A DNA stretch of 64,000 nt from Erinaceus europaeus. Its lineage: Eukaryota > Chordata > Mammalia > Eulipotyphla > Erinaceidae. The stretch covers positions 66,675,353-66,739,352 of the forward strand of contig NC_080175.1 of assembly GCF_950295315.1 (NCBI RefSeq), read 5' to 3'. This document shows positions 22,481 to 33,835 of the stretch, piece by piece. Both the position numbers and the translations under genes were made by a program. The notes under the pieces are model-generated. The model was not told where the DNA came from and did not search any database. It saw only the letters and a list, made by a program, of their open reading frames with translations. Numbering within the stretch: position 1 is the first letter of the stretch; each line of letters opens with the position of its first letter.

Positions 22481-22567
22481 CAGCCCTTCAGTAGCCCCTC
22501 TCCCCCTGCCCCACTGGTCAGGGCTTCCCAGCCCCCCAGTTCCTGGCCCCTATCCAGGGCCTCTCAC

Positions 22568-22700
22568 CTCTCTCATCATCAGCGTGCCTTCCCTGGAAAT
22601 GCTGCCGCTGTTGAACGTGTCGGTGTGAGTGGCATCCAGGCCATGGCTGCCCAGCAAGCCCACGCTGTAGGGCTCCGCGCTGCCTGGAGCTCCTGTGGGG
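22568..22700 (-). CDS. TNIK: TNIK linker exon (residues about 864-908), one extra codon
   Basis: The exon starts with the last base of an Ile codon (AT|C). It encodes PTGAPGSAEPYSVGLLGSHG, LDATHTDTFNSGSISREGTL then MMRE, ending before donor GTGAGA. It is the most diverged TNIK exon seen here. It seems to carry one more residue than human TNIK: an Asn codon (22610-22612) inside TFNSGS, where I recall F-S-G-S. That single insertion accounts for 825 codons here against 824 expected. Confidence 0.95.
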
Positions 22701-22874
22701 CTGAGAGGGGGTGTTACTCTGGCCACGTCTATGCCCAGGGCCTTTGCTTGTATTAACTGTGGTGCACTACACACAGCAACATGCTGCTCATGTTTTGATT
22801 GTACAGTTCAGTGCCCTCATGTAGCCTGTATATTATCTTGTTAAAGATTTAGTTATTTATGAGAGAAATAAAAG

Positions 22875-23110
22875 AGGGTGACAGGTTGGGGAGGCAGCAT
22901 GGGGGTTCTGCAAATAGACTTTTCTGCCCAAGGCTCCCAGATCCCAGATTCCATCTTTAGCACCACCATCTCTTGCTTGAGGCTCTGAGGTCCTAGGTTC
23001 AATCCCCAGCACCACTGTCAGCCATAGCTGAGCAGGACTCTGGTCTCCTTCTATTTTTCTCTCTGTATCTCTATTATTAAAATTGATAAACTATTTTTTA
23101 AAAAAAGGAA
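22875..23110 (+). mobile_element. type 3 SINE
   Basis: GGGAGGCAGCATGGGGGTTC head, GCTCTGAGGTCCTAGGTTC box, GTCAGCCATAGCTGAGCAG middle and an A-rich end. Confidence 0.75.
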
Positions 23111-23411
23111 AGAAAAATAAAAGAAGCAAAGATAGAGCAGTAGTAGCCTGGCGTACGCAGTGCTAAAGACTGAACCCAGGTCTTCATACTCTCTTGTCTC
23201 TTGCTCTGGCCTCTATGTCACCTCCAGACCAGGCCACGCTAAGTGCGGGGAGGCTGGTGTCCAGCCTCAGGCCTCAGGTCCAGTAGGGATTCTCCACCCC
23301 CAGGTCAGCAAGCCACCAAGCTCCTGACACCTCCTTCACTCACCAAGTGCCCTGATGCCTGGTGGGTCTTCCCTCGCCCCGTCTGTGTTCCCTCTCTTCA
23401 TCCCTCCCTCC

Positions 23412-23500
23412 CTTTCTTCCTTTTCAGCTCTTGACTTGATCTCTGTCTATTTTTTCTTTCTTCCTTTTGAGCTCTTGACTTGATCTCTGTCTATTTTTTC
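23412..23500. repeat. 44-bp tandem duplication
   Basis: Two copies of a unit containing AGCTCTTGACTTGATCTCTG, offset by 44 bp and differing by one or two bases, inside a CT-rich tract. Confidence 0.85.
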
Positions 23501-23708
23501 ATTACCATTATCACTGGGTAACTGCGTGATGAATCCACTGCTTCCTACAGCCTTTTACCCCTTCTTTCTTTTTCTATATAGTAAAAAATCTACAAAGAAC
23601 TACTCAGAGGAGAGGGGGATATAGAGGAGAGAGACAGAGAGGCTCCTGAAGACTTGCTTCACCACTCTAGAAGCTTCCCCCCTGAAGGTGAGGACCAGGG
23701 GCTTGTGT
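23501..23708 (-). mobile_element. SINE copy, diverged
   Basis: Tail TTATCACTGGGTAACTGCGTG and CCCTGAAGGTGAGGACCAGG end. Its head is cut. Confidence 0.65.
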
Positions 23709-23959
23709 GTGCTTTTGAAGAAGTCAGGCCAGAGGAGGCTTTCTCTTAAGATTCTTGAGTTCAGGCTCAGGGAAAAAACAACAACAACAACAACAAAAAC
23801 AAAAACTAGTATAGTCATGGGCTCTTTGGAATATAACTACATAGGCCTACTAACTACCTACAAAATGGAGACACCCCCCCCCAACTCTTCATATGAACTT
23901 TTCCAGCCTTACGTTCATGATTAGTCAACCATTTTTTGGCTCTATATGTTAACTCTTTT

Positions 23960-25114
23960 TTTTCCCACTTTAAATCTTTTTTTTAAATTATTTATAAAAA
24001 GGAAACACTGACAAAACCATAAGATAAGAGGGATACAACTTCACACAATTCCCACCATCAGAACTCTGTATCCTATCTCCTTCCTTGATAGCTTTCCTTT
24101 TCTTTAAACCTCTGGGAGTATGGACCCAAGGTCATTGTGGGATGCAGAAAGCAGGTCTGGCTTCTGTAATTGCTTCCCCTCTGAACATGAGTGTTGACAG
24201 GTTGATCCATATTCCCAGCCTGTCTCTCTCTTTCCCTAGTGGGGTGGGGTTCTGGGGAATCGTAGCTCCAGGACATATTGGTGGGGTTGTCTGTCCAGGG
24301 AAGCCTGGTTGGCATCATGGTAGTATCTGGAACCTGGTGGCTGAAAAGAGAGTTAACATATAAAGCCAAGCACATTGTTGACTAATCATGAATGTAAAGG
24401 CTGGAATAGTGCAGATGAAGAGTTGGGGGGGGGGTGTCTTTGTTTTGTAGATAGCTAGTAGGCATATTTTAGCTATATTCCAAAGGGCTTGTGGCTATAC
24501 TAGTTTTTTTCCCCTTTTTTTCCCCCCCTGAGCTTGAAATCTGATATGTAGGTGGATCCAAGTTATTGTCTGGGGAGATGATGTCATGGCTGGAAAAAGA
24601 ACCAGAAAGCTGGATCAGAGAAGAGAGTAGCTCCCAGATCTCAAACTATATTATAAGACCACCATCATCAAGACAACCTGGTACTGGAACAAAAATAGGC
24701 ACACAGACCAGTGGAACAGAATTGAAAGCCCAGAACTAAACTCCCACACCTATGGACATCTAATATTTGATAAGGGGGCCCAAAGTATTAAAACTGGGAA
24801 AACTGGATTGAAACATGCAGAAGAATGAAAATGAACCACTTTATCTCACCAGAAACAAAAATCAACTCCAAATGGATCAAGGACCTGGATGTTAGACCAG
24901 AAATTATCAAATGTGTAGAGGAAAACATTGGTGGAACACTTTCCCACAGAAATCTCAATGACATCTATGATGATACAAACCCAATTGCAAGGAAGACTAA
25001 AGCAGAAACAAATCAATGGGACTACATCACATTGAAAAGCTTCTGCACAGCCAAAGAAAGTATCACACAAAGAGATATCTCACAGTATCTCACAGAATGG
25101 GAGAAGATCTTTAC
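23960..25114 (-). mobile_element. inner LINE-1 with twin-priming inversion
   Basis: Inserted into the outer element with the 14-bp TSD ATGTTAACTCTTTT (23946-23959 and 25115-25128). Its 3'UTR runs on the minus strand (about 23960-24636). The rest (about 24640-25114) is ORF2 sequence in the opposite sense. This order, poly-A end, 3' segment, then inverted upstream segment, is the standard result of twin priming by LINE-1 reverse transcriptase. Confidence 0.88.
24640..25114 (+). pseudogene. LINE-1 ORF2 remnant
   Basis: Reads the ORF2 C-terminal part: [20 protein letters not shown], then after an internal deletion and frame change KINSKWIKDLDVRPEIIKCV, LKSFCTAKESITQ and EWEKIFT. Reverse-transcriptase-encoding, non-functional, and inverted relative to its parent element. 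Confidence 0.9.
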
Positions 25115-25654
25115 ATGTTAACTCTTTTCTCAGCCACCAGTTTTCAGATGTTACCGTGATACCAACTGGACTTCCCTGAGCAGACGATCCCACCAATGTG
25201 TCCTGGAGCCCAGCTTCCACTGAGCCCCGTCCCACTAGGGAAAGAGAGAGGCAGGCTGGGAATATGGATCAACCTGCCCACACCCATGTTCAGTGGGGAA
25301 GTAATTACAGAAGCCAGACCTTCAACCTTCTGCATCCTATAATGACTCTGGGTCCATACTCCCAGAGGGATAAAGAATAGGGAAGCTATCAGGGGAGGGG
25401 GGTGGGATACAGAGTTCTGATGGTGGGAATTGTGTGAAGTTGTACCCCTCTTATCCTGTGGTTTTTGTCAGTGTTTCCTTTTTATAAAAAAGTAAAATAA
25501 TAATACAAAAAAAAAGATTCTTGAGTTCAATGCTACACTTAAGTGATCTGAATTCAGTGGCTGCCTCTCTTCAAAAACAAACAAATCCATTTCAATTTAT
25601 TTATTGTCATCGCTGAAGCTTCACTTCTCTAGACTGTTTTACAAATTTTATTTA

Positions 25655-25775
25655 TTTTTAATTGCCATCAGGGCTATCTCTGGGACTCAGTGTCAGCATA
25701 AATCCACCACTACTGGCAGCCATTCCCCTCCCACTTTTTTTCTCTTTATTTGATGGGACAGAGAGAAATAAGCTG
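25655..25775 (-). mobile_element. SINE tail fragment
   Basis: GCCATCAGGGCTATCTCTGG and TTTGATGGGACAGAGAGAAA. Truncated at a T-run. Confidence 0.7.
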
Positions 25776-26497
25776 TTTTTTTTTTTTTTCTAAAGCAGCT
25801 CTAAGTTCTTGTTTCAGGCAAGACAGTATAAAACAGATGAATATACAATATATAAGCATATATATGGCATTTATCAAAAGCCATATAGGACAGAGATTTT
25901 TTAAAAAAAAAAATCTATTTATTCTGAACCAGAACTGCTCAGCTCTGGCTTAGAGAGGTGGTGGTGGGACAGAGGCAGCTCTGCAGTGTGGAGCTTGAGC
26001 AGAAAAGTCTGCTGTGTCACTGCTGCTGCTGCTGCTGCCATCACCTGGCCCCTTTTCATTCTGTCAGTCAGATTTTCTTTGCCACCTGACTGACCTGGCA
26101 GCTACCCACAGCTGACGCTGCCAAGTTCTCTTTCAATAATCAGGTGTCTCACAAGAGTGCAAAGACTAAGTCTTTTTGGCACCACTTATTTTTTTCATCT
26201 GGTTCTCAGATAATTTAATCAGAAATGTGTTGATATGCATGGATTTTTGTGAGAAAAGATTCAGATAAGGAAATTGCCAGATTAACTTCCCATAGAGCTC
26301 AGTGAAACACTTTCCTAATTTCTGTATTTTCATTATTTTTTTTAAGGTTCTCATCACATTTCTATGTAAATTTCACAGCGGGGATTTGATATACCAGTCT
26401 TTTTTTTGTCTATATGATCTTTCAGAGGATCCTGTAGTCTGGTTCACTACATCCAATCTATCACTTTTAAAGATGTTTTATTAAGCAGATCTAATTT

Positions 26498-26787
26498 AGG
26501 GACCAGGCAATATCACACTCAGTAAAGGGCACACGTTACTATGCACAAGGACCCATTTTGAATCCCTGGTCCCCACCTGAAGTGGGGAAGCTTCACAAGT
26601 GGGGAAGCAGGGCTGCAGGTATCTTTCTGTCTCCTTCTACCATCTCCCCTCCCTTCTCAATTTCTCTCTGTCCTATCAAATTAAATTCTTTTTAAAAATG
26701 AAAAAATAGCCACCTAGGAAGGTGGATTTGTTATGTAGGGACCAAGCCCCAGAAACAAGCTTAGTGGTAATAATAAATAAATAAGAA
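26498..26787 (+). mobile_element. type 2 SINE, full length
   Basis: Head GGGACCAGGCAATATCACAC, body with CTCCCCTCCCTTCTCAATTTC, and distal module ending GCTTAGTGGTAATAATAAAT. Confidence 0.82.
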
Positions 26788-26957
26788 TATTTGATTTAAT
26801 TTCATTTTAGTTAATAGTTATAATACACAGTGTTTGCTGGCCATCATTACTTTTACTCTTTGCTGAATATCTAAGACTCGTTTTCCATGGCTCGAGTTGC
26901 TTGTTCTTTGATAGCTTTTCATGGTAAACTGTGCGGCTATTCTGAGTTTTACTTTAT

Positions 26958-27292
26958 CCTTTTTTTTTTTTTTTTTTGCCTCCAGGGTTATCTCTGGGGC
27001 TTGGTGCCTGTACTATGAATCCACTGCTCATGGAGGCTATTTTTTTCATTTTGTTGCTCTTGTTGTTTATCGTTGTTATTATTGTTGTTGTCACTGTTGT
27101 TGGATAGGATTGAGAGATAGGGGAAGATAGATGGGGGAGATAGACAGGGGAAGAGAAAGACAGACACTTGCAATCCTGCTTCACTGCTTGTGAAGTGACC
27201 TCCCTGCAGGCAGGGAGTCGGGCGCTTGAACTGGGCTCCTTAAGCTGGTCCTTGTACTGTGCGCTGTGTGTGCTTAACTCGCTGCAAAACCC
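26958..27292 (-). mobile_element. type 1 SINE, full length with TSD
   Basis: Flanked by the 16-bp repeat CTGAGTTTTACTTTAT (26942-26957 and 27293-27308). It has the T-run, the GCCTCCAGGGTTATCTCTGG tail module, a (GTT)n linker, body and head. Confidence 0.93.
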
Positions 27293-28362
27293 CTGAGTTT
27301 TACTTTATTTCTACTAGCAGTTGTCCTTACAGATTGAAGAAAACGTAGCTTGTGTGTGTGTGTTTTTTCCCTTAGAAATGGTGAGGGATTCCTCCTAACT
27401 AGCTTAAGATCTTTCTATTGTGTAAGATTTATCTCTTATATTAGAGTCTTGGAAACGTTCAGGTTCATTCAAAGTATCCTATATCATTAGCTGCCCACAC
27501 CATTAATCTTCCTGTTCTATGTAGTCTGTTAGAAGGTTAATTGCTTTTTGACTGTGGAAAGTTCCCACATATTTCTGCTTTGTCCTCAGCAGCTCTCTAT
27601 ACATTTCTTTTTAAAGAGCAAAGCACTGCCCACCCTTCATACATCAGGGTTTGAAGAAGACTTTTAAGTCATAGAAGAGGACATTTTGCCAAGTCAGACA
27701 TGGTTGACCACTCCTCCTCTCTGCCTTTCTTACTCCTCTGGCTTTCCTGAGACAGCCTTCTTTTGAACTTCCTTTAACTCATCTGTCCCTGTATGATTAA
27801 TCCTCTCTAGCTTCAAGCTCAAAACACGGCCCTATCAATCTTTTAAAATCTCAGTTGTCTTGTGGGCCCTCATAGGACCTTGCCCTCAACTTGGATCAAC
27901 AATGGCAGAGAAGGTTACATCCTCCGAAGGGAGGCTGGACAACATACTCTTTGTTCCACCAGAGGAAGATGGGTCCTGAAATTGGGGCAGCTTGGAACAT
28001 TCCTACTCATGACCACAGAATGTGAGCTCAGATCTACAGGGAGGCAGAGGTCACATAGGCTCCTATGCTGAATATGGGCCCCAGACTAAATCAGTGAGGT
28101 TTATAGTCAACAATATCTTTACACCTTTGCCATATTTGGGAGCTACTTTCTTCCCTGATCTAGCTTTCTGGTCCTTTTCCCAGCCATGACATCACCTCCC
28201 CAGACAATAACTTGGATCCACCCGCATATCGGATTTCAGGTTCAGGGAAAAAAAAAAAAACACAAAAAACTAGTATAGTCATGGGCCCTTTGGAATATAA
28301 CTAAAATAGGACTGCTAACTATCTACAAAACACAGACCCCCAACTTTTCATCTGCACTATTC

Positions 28363-28774
28363 TGTTGCTGAGGACTTATTCTGATGCAGTCTCCGCCCCC
28401 AGGTTTTTCTATGCTCCGCTAAATCCTAGAGTGCCCCCTTTCAACCAATCCTGGCTCCGCCCCCAGGTTTTTCTATGCCCCGCTAAATCCTAGAGTGCCC
28501 CCTTTCAACCAATCCTGGCCCTACACGGCACCCCTGGTTGTCGCCCAATAAAAAGCCCCCTCACCCCTCCTCTCTCTCTCTCTGGGCTCTCGGCTCTCCC
28601 TCTCTGAGGTCTGGCTCCCTGCTCTCCCCCCGTGGTCGGCCATTGCTGGCTGGCTCCACGTGGTCTGAACCAAACCTCCCCCCCATCCTACAATAAAGAT
28701 CTGTGTACCCCTTTGCTCTGGACGTCCGCTCTCTTCTCCGCGGTGCAGCCCGACACCAGACCACCTCAACAACA
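28363..28774 (+). mobile_element. solo LTR of an endogenous retrovirus (class II-like)
   Basis: A 412-bp unit starting TGTTGCTGAGG and ending CCTCAACAACA, an 11-bp near-perfect terminal inverted repeat. It is bounded by the 6-bp TSD CTATTC (28357-28362 and 28775-28780). It has a 64-bp tandem repeat in U3, a TATA-like AATAAAAAG (28547-28555) and AATAAA (28692-28697). No internal retroviral genes remain. A 6-bp TSD suits betaretrovirus-like (ERV-K/IAP) elements. Confidence 0.9.
28391..28518 (+). repeat. 64-bp tandem duplication in the LTR U3
   Basis: Two units (28391-28454 and 28455-28518) beginning CTCCGCCCCCAGG and each containing CAACCAATCCTGG. They differ at one position. The GC-box- and CCAAT-like motifs are thereby doubled, as is common in LTR enhancers. 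Confidence 0.93.
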
Positions 28775-29217
28775 CTATTCCAGCCTTTACATTCATGATT
28801 AGTTAACAATTTGTTTGGCTTTATATGTCAACTCTTTTTTTTTTCAGCCACCAGTTTCCAGGTGCTAACATGATGCTAACCAGGCTTCCCTGGACAGACA
28901 ACCCCACCAATGTGTCTTGGGACCATGCTTCCCCAGAACCCTGCCCCACTAGGGAAAGAGAGAGACAGGCTGAGAGTATAGATCGACCTGCCAATGCCCA
29001 TGTTCAGCGGGAAAGCAATTACAGAAGCCAGACCTTCCACCTCTGCACCCCATAATGACCCTGGGTCCATGATCCCAGAGGGATAAAGAATAGGAAAGCT
29101 ATCAGAGGAGGGGATGTGATACGGAGTTCTGGTGGTGGGAACTGCATGGAGTTGTACCCCTTTTATCCTATGGTTTTTGTCAGTGTTTTCTTTTTATAAA
29201 TAAAAATTTAAAAATAA

Positions 29218-29520
29218 GGAGAAGGATGAATACTGGATTGTGTCACTTACAGATGGAGATTTAGAAGCCAGACAAGAAAAAGGAAACACAGAGCAAAACC
29301 TGGACTAGCTGGGGTGTAAGGCAGCAAATCAAAGGACTCTAGGCCACGGGGACATAGGAGTGGGAGAGGACTGGTTACAAGGACACAATGGTGAGGATAG
29401 ACTTGGTGGGTGGTGGGAATGTTATACAGACACCTGCCATGGGGAGGTGAGAGACTGTACTCATGTACCAACACTGTCCTATAAACCATTATTTCCCCAA
29501 TAAAATGGTTTGGAAAAAAA
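29218..29520 (+). mobile_element. LINE-1 3' end of a second subfamily
   Basis: Contains AAACCTGGACTAGCTGG, TATAAACCATTATTTCC and CCAATAAAATGGTTTGG. It resembles 34958-35310 and directly follows the A-rich tail of the preceding LINE-1. Confidence 0.7.
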
Positions 29521-30117
29521 TGTAAGAAAGTGCCTGGAGGGAGTATGTCTATCAAAGGGAAGTAGGAACTAGCTAAAAAGAGATTCCAGTTGCCAAAGTT
29601 GAAACTATATGAGATACAAGATTTTAAAAAAGTATTAAGTCATAACCCAAAACACAATATAAATTTATATAGCTATACTTATATAAATAACTGATTAAAT
29701 TAATAAATGGTGGAGGAAAGGCAAATTTCATACGAATAAGAATTCTAAATAAATTGTGTAGACAATCTTGATAAGAATCTGCTAATTTTTCTATACACTT
29801 CAAGCTGTTCCAAAATAAATTCTATCATTTCATAGTTCAGTGGAAGAATGGAAAAAGGGCAATGATTAAAAGAAAAAAAAACACACACTAATGCTAAAAC
29901 ATCAACTGTAACATTGTGCAGATAACTTCTTTGCTTCAGGAACTGTTTGCGTGGTACAGTGTGAGTAGGGAAGAATTGGCTGTCCCAATTCATCTAGAGA
30001 CTTTGAAATCCCAAAACACCTCAAGAAATGAAAGACGAAAAACACAGAAAATTTAATGTCATTAGGCTACAGATTTAGAGCAGTGATCCCCTGTAATTGG
30101 ATTTGTCGAAGTGTTCC

Positions 30118-30290
30118 TTGAGTTACAGATTTAATTCAATTCAGTGCACACCCACTGAACACCTGCTAAGTGAAAGCCCATGGCCTGACATTGGGCACTG
30201 GATGGAAAAGTAGACAAAGATACAGTTCCTGAACTAAGTGTAGTGTACAAACGTGGCACAAACACTCAACTTCTAGCAAGATGTAAGTGA
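30118..30290 (-). mobile_element. possible L2 remnant
   Basis: CCACTGAACACCTGCTAAGTG, GGGCACTGGATGGAAAAGTAGAC and CAGTTCCTGAACTAAGTG resemble the common L2-type 'ends of life' consensus (CTGAGCACCTACTATGTGCC). Strongly diverged. Confidence 0.4.
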
Positions 30291-30776
30291 GAGCATGGGG
30301 CAGGAGGAGAGAAAGAGGTTGAGGCTACCCCTCTCCCTTCACCCCGCAAAGGCACGCACACACTGGCTGAGTATGAGCTATTTGTAAGGACAGTGAAGAG
30401 GTGGATTGACTTCAGCACAGGCTGTGGGGGTTTTAGGTCCCAAGAAGGAAAAGCATTGTGGGCACTGGGGACAAAGCTTGCCCAGAATCATGGTTACCAC
30501 CCAGGCCAGGGGCTGGACAGTTGACAAGGTGGGAAGACTATGGCAGTGTGCACAGGGGCAACCAAGGTTTATACAAGTGGTGCAGGCCTCTCTTCCCTCT
30601 CCATCCCTCCTTTTTCTCTCTCTCCTCTCTTTGTCTGCCTGTGTCTTTCTCCTGGAGCCAACTCTTTAAGAGAGAGCTGCCACTTGGATTGTCTGAATGG
30701 CAGGGCTCCATTGCACAGAAGCTGTTTTGTATTAAATTCCATAGCAGTAAACCGGAACACAGTTCATTTTTGGCCA

Positions 30777-31040
30777 CTGTGGTTGTTATTGGGGCTCAGT
30801 GCCTGCATGACAACACCATGACCAGTGGTCATTCCCTCCTTTCCTTCAGATAGAGGGTGAGAGACAGAGAGAACTAGAAAGGAAGAGAGAGACAGAAAGA
30901 GGAGAGGTACCACAGCACTGTTCCGAGCCTCAAGAAGGTTTCACACTGTAGGAGTTCCCACGATGCCACTCCAGGCTTGAACCCGGGTCACTGGGCATGG
31001 TAATATGTGTGCTGTACTTGGTGAGATACCTGTTGGCTCC
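30777..31040 (-). mobile_element. diverged SINE
   Basis: TATTGGGGCTCAGTGCCTGC tail, GGCTTGAACCCGGGTCACTGG box and a GTTGGCTCC head end. Confidence 0.75.
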
Positions 31041-31085
31041 TCTAATATACTTTTATTATTTGCTCTAGGAAGATATAGCAGAAGG

Positions 31086-31306
31086 GGCTACGTGGTGGTG
31101 GTACACCTGATTGAGCGTACATGTTTTTATGTACAAGGACGTGGGTTCAAGCTCCTGCTCCCCACCTGCAGAGGGAAAGTTTCATCAGTCATGAAGCAAT
31201 GCCACAGGTGTCTCTCTTTCTCTCCCCTTCCCTATCTCCTCCTTTTCTCTAGCTTACTCTGTCTCTATGCAATAAATAAACAAATAAACAGATAAATAAA
31301 TAAATA
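31086..31306 (+). mobile_element. type 2 SINE
   Basis: GGGGCTACGTGGTGGTGGTAC head and an AATAAATAAACAAATAAAC end. Confidence 0.85.
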
Positions 31307-31335
31307 CATAGCACAGAAGGTAAAATTTCTGTTTA

Positions 31336-31530
31336 GAATTTTTGTATTTAATTTATTAAATGATAGGGAAATAGGGGGAGACAGAGAGGGAAAGAGACAG
31401 AGAGACACCTGCAGACCTATTTCACTATTCATGAACCTTCCCCGCTGCAGGTGAGGACTGGGGGCTTGAATCTGGGTCTTTGCACTTGGTAACTTGTGCA
31501 CTTTACCAGTTGATCATCTTCCCAGTCCCA
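31336..31530 (-). mobile_element. type 2 SINE
   Basis: GGGCTTGAATCTGGGTCTTTG box. It forms an inverted pair with the plus copy just to its left. Confidence 0.83.
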
Positions 31531-31555
31531 TAAAAGATTGAAAAGTGGAAAAGTG

Positions 31556-31864
31556 AAGGGAGCCAGAGAGTGGCATACCTGGCTGATCACATTTGTTACC
31601 ATGCATAAAGATCTGGGTTCAAATCCCAGTCCCCACCTGCCAGAGATGGGGGAGGCTTTATCAGCAGCGAAGCAGATTGACAGGTGTCTGTTTTCCTCTC
31701 TCCCTATTTATCTGCTCCTCGCCTCTCAATTTCTCTCTTTCTTATCAAGTACAATAATAAAAGGAAAAAACATAAAAAAGGAAAAACTGGCCACCGGTAG
31801 TAATGGATTTGTTGTGTGGTAACTGAGCCCCAGGATAACCCTGGTGGAAAAAAAAAAAAAGAAA
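31556..31864 (+). mobile_element. type 2 SINE, full length
   Basis: Head GCCAGAGAGTGGCATACC, long body, and distal module GGCCACCGGTAGTAATGG to CAGGATAACCCTGGTGG, then a run of A. Confidence 0.83.
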
Positions 31865-31897
31865 AAGTGGAAGGACTGTATGTGAGAAACACTCTTG

Positions 31898-32044
31898 CAG
31901 CCAAGCAAGCAGCTCAGTCGGTAGAACTCCTGCTTGCTATTTCTGACACCAGGGGTTCAACCTCCTAGCCCTCTATAAGACAAGTATTATTCTGATATCT
32001 CTTGCTCTCTGTCTCCCTTTCATGACAAAATCAATTATTTTTTA
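31898..32044 (+). mobile_element. type 3 SINE
   Basis: GCAGCTCAGTCGGTAGAAC head and ACACCAGGGGTTCAACC box, followed by a CT-rich body. Confidence 0.6.
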
Positions 32045-33104
32045 AAGCAGTCTGTTTTCCCCAATAAGGTGATTTGGAAAAAAAAAAGATATATCCCCAA
32101 CTTTATAAAGTAAAATTAGAATAATATGTGGATTATTTGAGTCCAAATAAAGGACATTTTGGCAAGGAAACAAAGTACTCTGAAGTCTCAAATACCCTAT
32201 TCCTAAAGAGTCAGTTGCTTGGCACTGAATTTTTTTAATAATGTGAAGTTCCCTGGGTGCAAAACTAATGTGCTGTAGCGGCACAGACTGTATATTTCAC
32301 ATTAAGAAAATGCACATATTTATCATGAGAATAAGCACACACATTTCCTGAACACAACTCCGATGTGATGCATCACCCTAGCGTTCTTTAATGAACGATG
32401 AATTCAATCGAGAGCCATGCCAGGTTTGCATCTACTGGAACATATTAGCCATAGTCCATTCATTAACTCCTCACCTGGCTACTAGTAATGAATACTCCAG
32501 CTTGCTTTACCAGCCTCTAGTCTACTGTCTTCCCAGTCACCTTGCTGCAAAGCCTTCTCTCAAAGAAACCGTAGTGTTACCCCGTCAACGGGGCAGCTCA
32601 GTGGTTCCCCAATGACCACACGAGAAAATACACACTTCTTGCTCTGGTTACCCTGGTCCACACTCTCCTCATACACCCCACATTGCCACCAAACAGTCTT
32701 TATTCTGGCTCACTCTCCTGGAACTCACATGTATCCCCCCTGCTCCCTTCTGTCTTGGTGACAAGCATGTGAGCACATGTTTCTCTTCAAGGCGAGGCTG
32801 TAAACCCTTTAAGCAGTAACATGAAACTACATGACTGGACACACATTAAAGTCACTGAAGACCAAATCTATTTTAGACTCTAAGAGAAATGTTGAGAGTA
32901 GAGAGGTCAATAAGACACAAGCTTATCCCCAGGGATCTCAGAGCACAGAGAGGGAGGTAGCATGTTCCAAAATGTCATAACTCAACACACTGCAGGAATA
33001 CACATAGAATACAGAAGCAAGGCAGAAGAGGCAAAGCCAGCCAAGATATGCTCTCCCCATTGCCAGACTCTGAGCAGGTAACCTCTGAGCAGGACAGGAG
33101 AGAG

Positions 33105-33765
33105 TAGTATTCCATGGAGTACATATCCCGTAACTTCCAGTCATTAGTTGATGGGCATTTAGGCTGCTTCCACTCTTTGGCTACTGTGAATAATGCAGCT
33201 ATAAACATAGGGGTGCATAAGTCCCTTCTAAATAGTGTTTCAGTGTCCTTTGGATAAATTCCTAAGAGTGATGTTGCTGGATCATAAGGCAATTCCATTT
33301 TTATTTCTTGAAGGACTCTCCATATAGTTTTCCAAGGGGCTCTGACAGCAGTAGGCAGAACCCCTTTTTCCCCCGCAACCTTTCCAACACTTATTATCTC
33401 CTGTATTTTTTTTTAATTTTTAAAATTATCTTTATTTATTGGATAGAGGCAGCCAGGAATCGAGAAGGTAGAGGAGATAGAGACGGAGAGAGAGAGACAC
33501 CTGCAGACCTGCTTCATCCCTTGTGAGACTTTTGCCCTTGCAGGTGGGGACTTGGGGGCTCGAACCTGGGTCCTTGAGCACTGTAACATGTACACTCAAC
33601 CAGGTGCGCCACCACCTGGTCCCTCTCCTGTATTGTTGATGTAAGCCATTTTCTCAGATGTGAGATGGTATCTCAGTGTGGTTTTAATTTGCATTTCTCT
33701 AATCATAGGCAAAATGGAACATTTTTCATATGTCTGAGGGCCATATCTATTGAGTCTTCTGGGAC
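33105..33765 (-). pseudogene. LINE-1 ORF2 C-terminal remnant, split by a SINE
   Basis: Reads, from high to low coordinates, [20 protein letters not shown], then beyond the SINE PYDPATSLLGIYPKDTETLF, MFIAALFTVAKEWKQPKCPS and MYSMEYYS. These are standard ORF2 C-terminal motifs. Inactive. Confidence 0.88.
33408..33623 (-). mobile_element. type 2 SINE inserted in LINE-1
   Basis: Flanked by the 11-bp TSD TCTCCTGTATT (33397-33407 and 33624-33634). GGCTCGAACCTGGGTCCTTG box. Confidence 0.92.
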
Positions 33766-33835
33766 AAAAATGAATGGAACTGGAGGTGATTATGCCATTA
33801 CATGTGGCGAAATAAGAAAAGAGATGAAAAACAAC

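Larger units (their letters stand above)
23764..25513 (+). mobile_element. LINE-1 3'UTR copy interrupted by a second LINE-1
   Basis: Outer insertion flanked by the 16-bp TSD AAGATTCTTGAGTTCA (23748-23763 and 25514-25529), ending in an A-rich tail. The outer element is 23764-23959 plus 25129-25513. These two parts join smoothly into the 3'UTR sequence seen in the other copies once the inner insertion is removed. Confidence 0.88.
27855..29215 (+). mobile_element. LINE-1 3'UTR copy split by a solo LTR
   Basis: Long 3'UTR copy of the family (about 950 bp without the LTR). It runs from about TGTGGGCCCTCATAGGACC through the (A)13 internal tract to the GGTGGTGGGAACTGCATGG end and A-rich tail. The LTR at 28363-28774 interrupts it. 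Confidence 0.8.

Noticed and set aside
24640..25121. Possible functional reverse transcriptase gene
   Set aside because: A fragment of LINE-1 ORF2 with a deletion, an in-frame stop and an inversion. It lacks most of the protein.
26030..26041. CTG triplet expansion
   Set aside because: Only five or six GCT units. Not notable.
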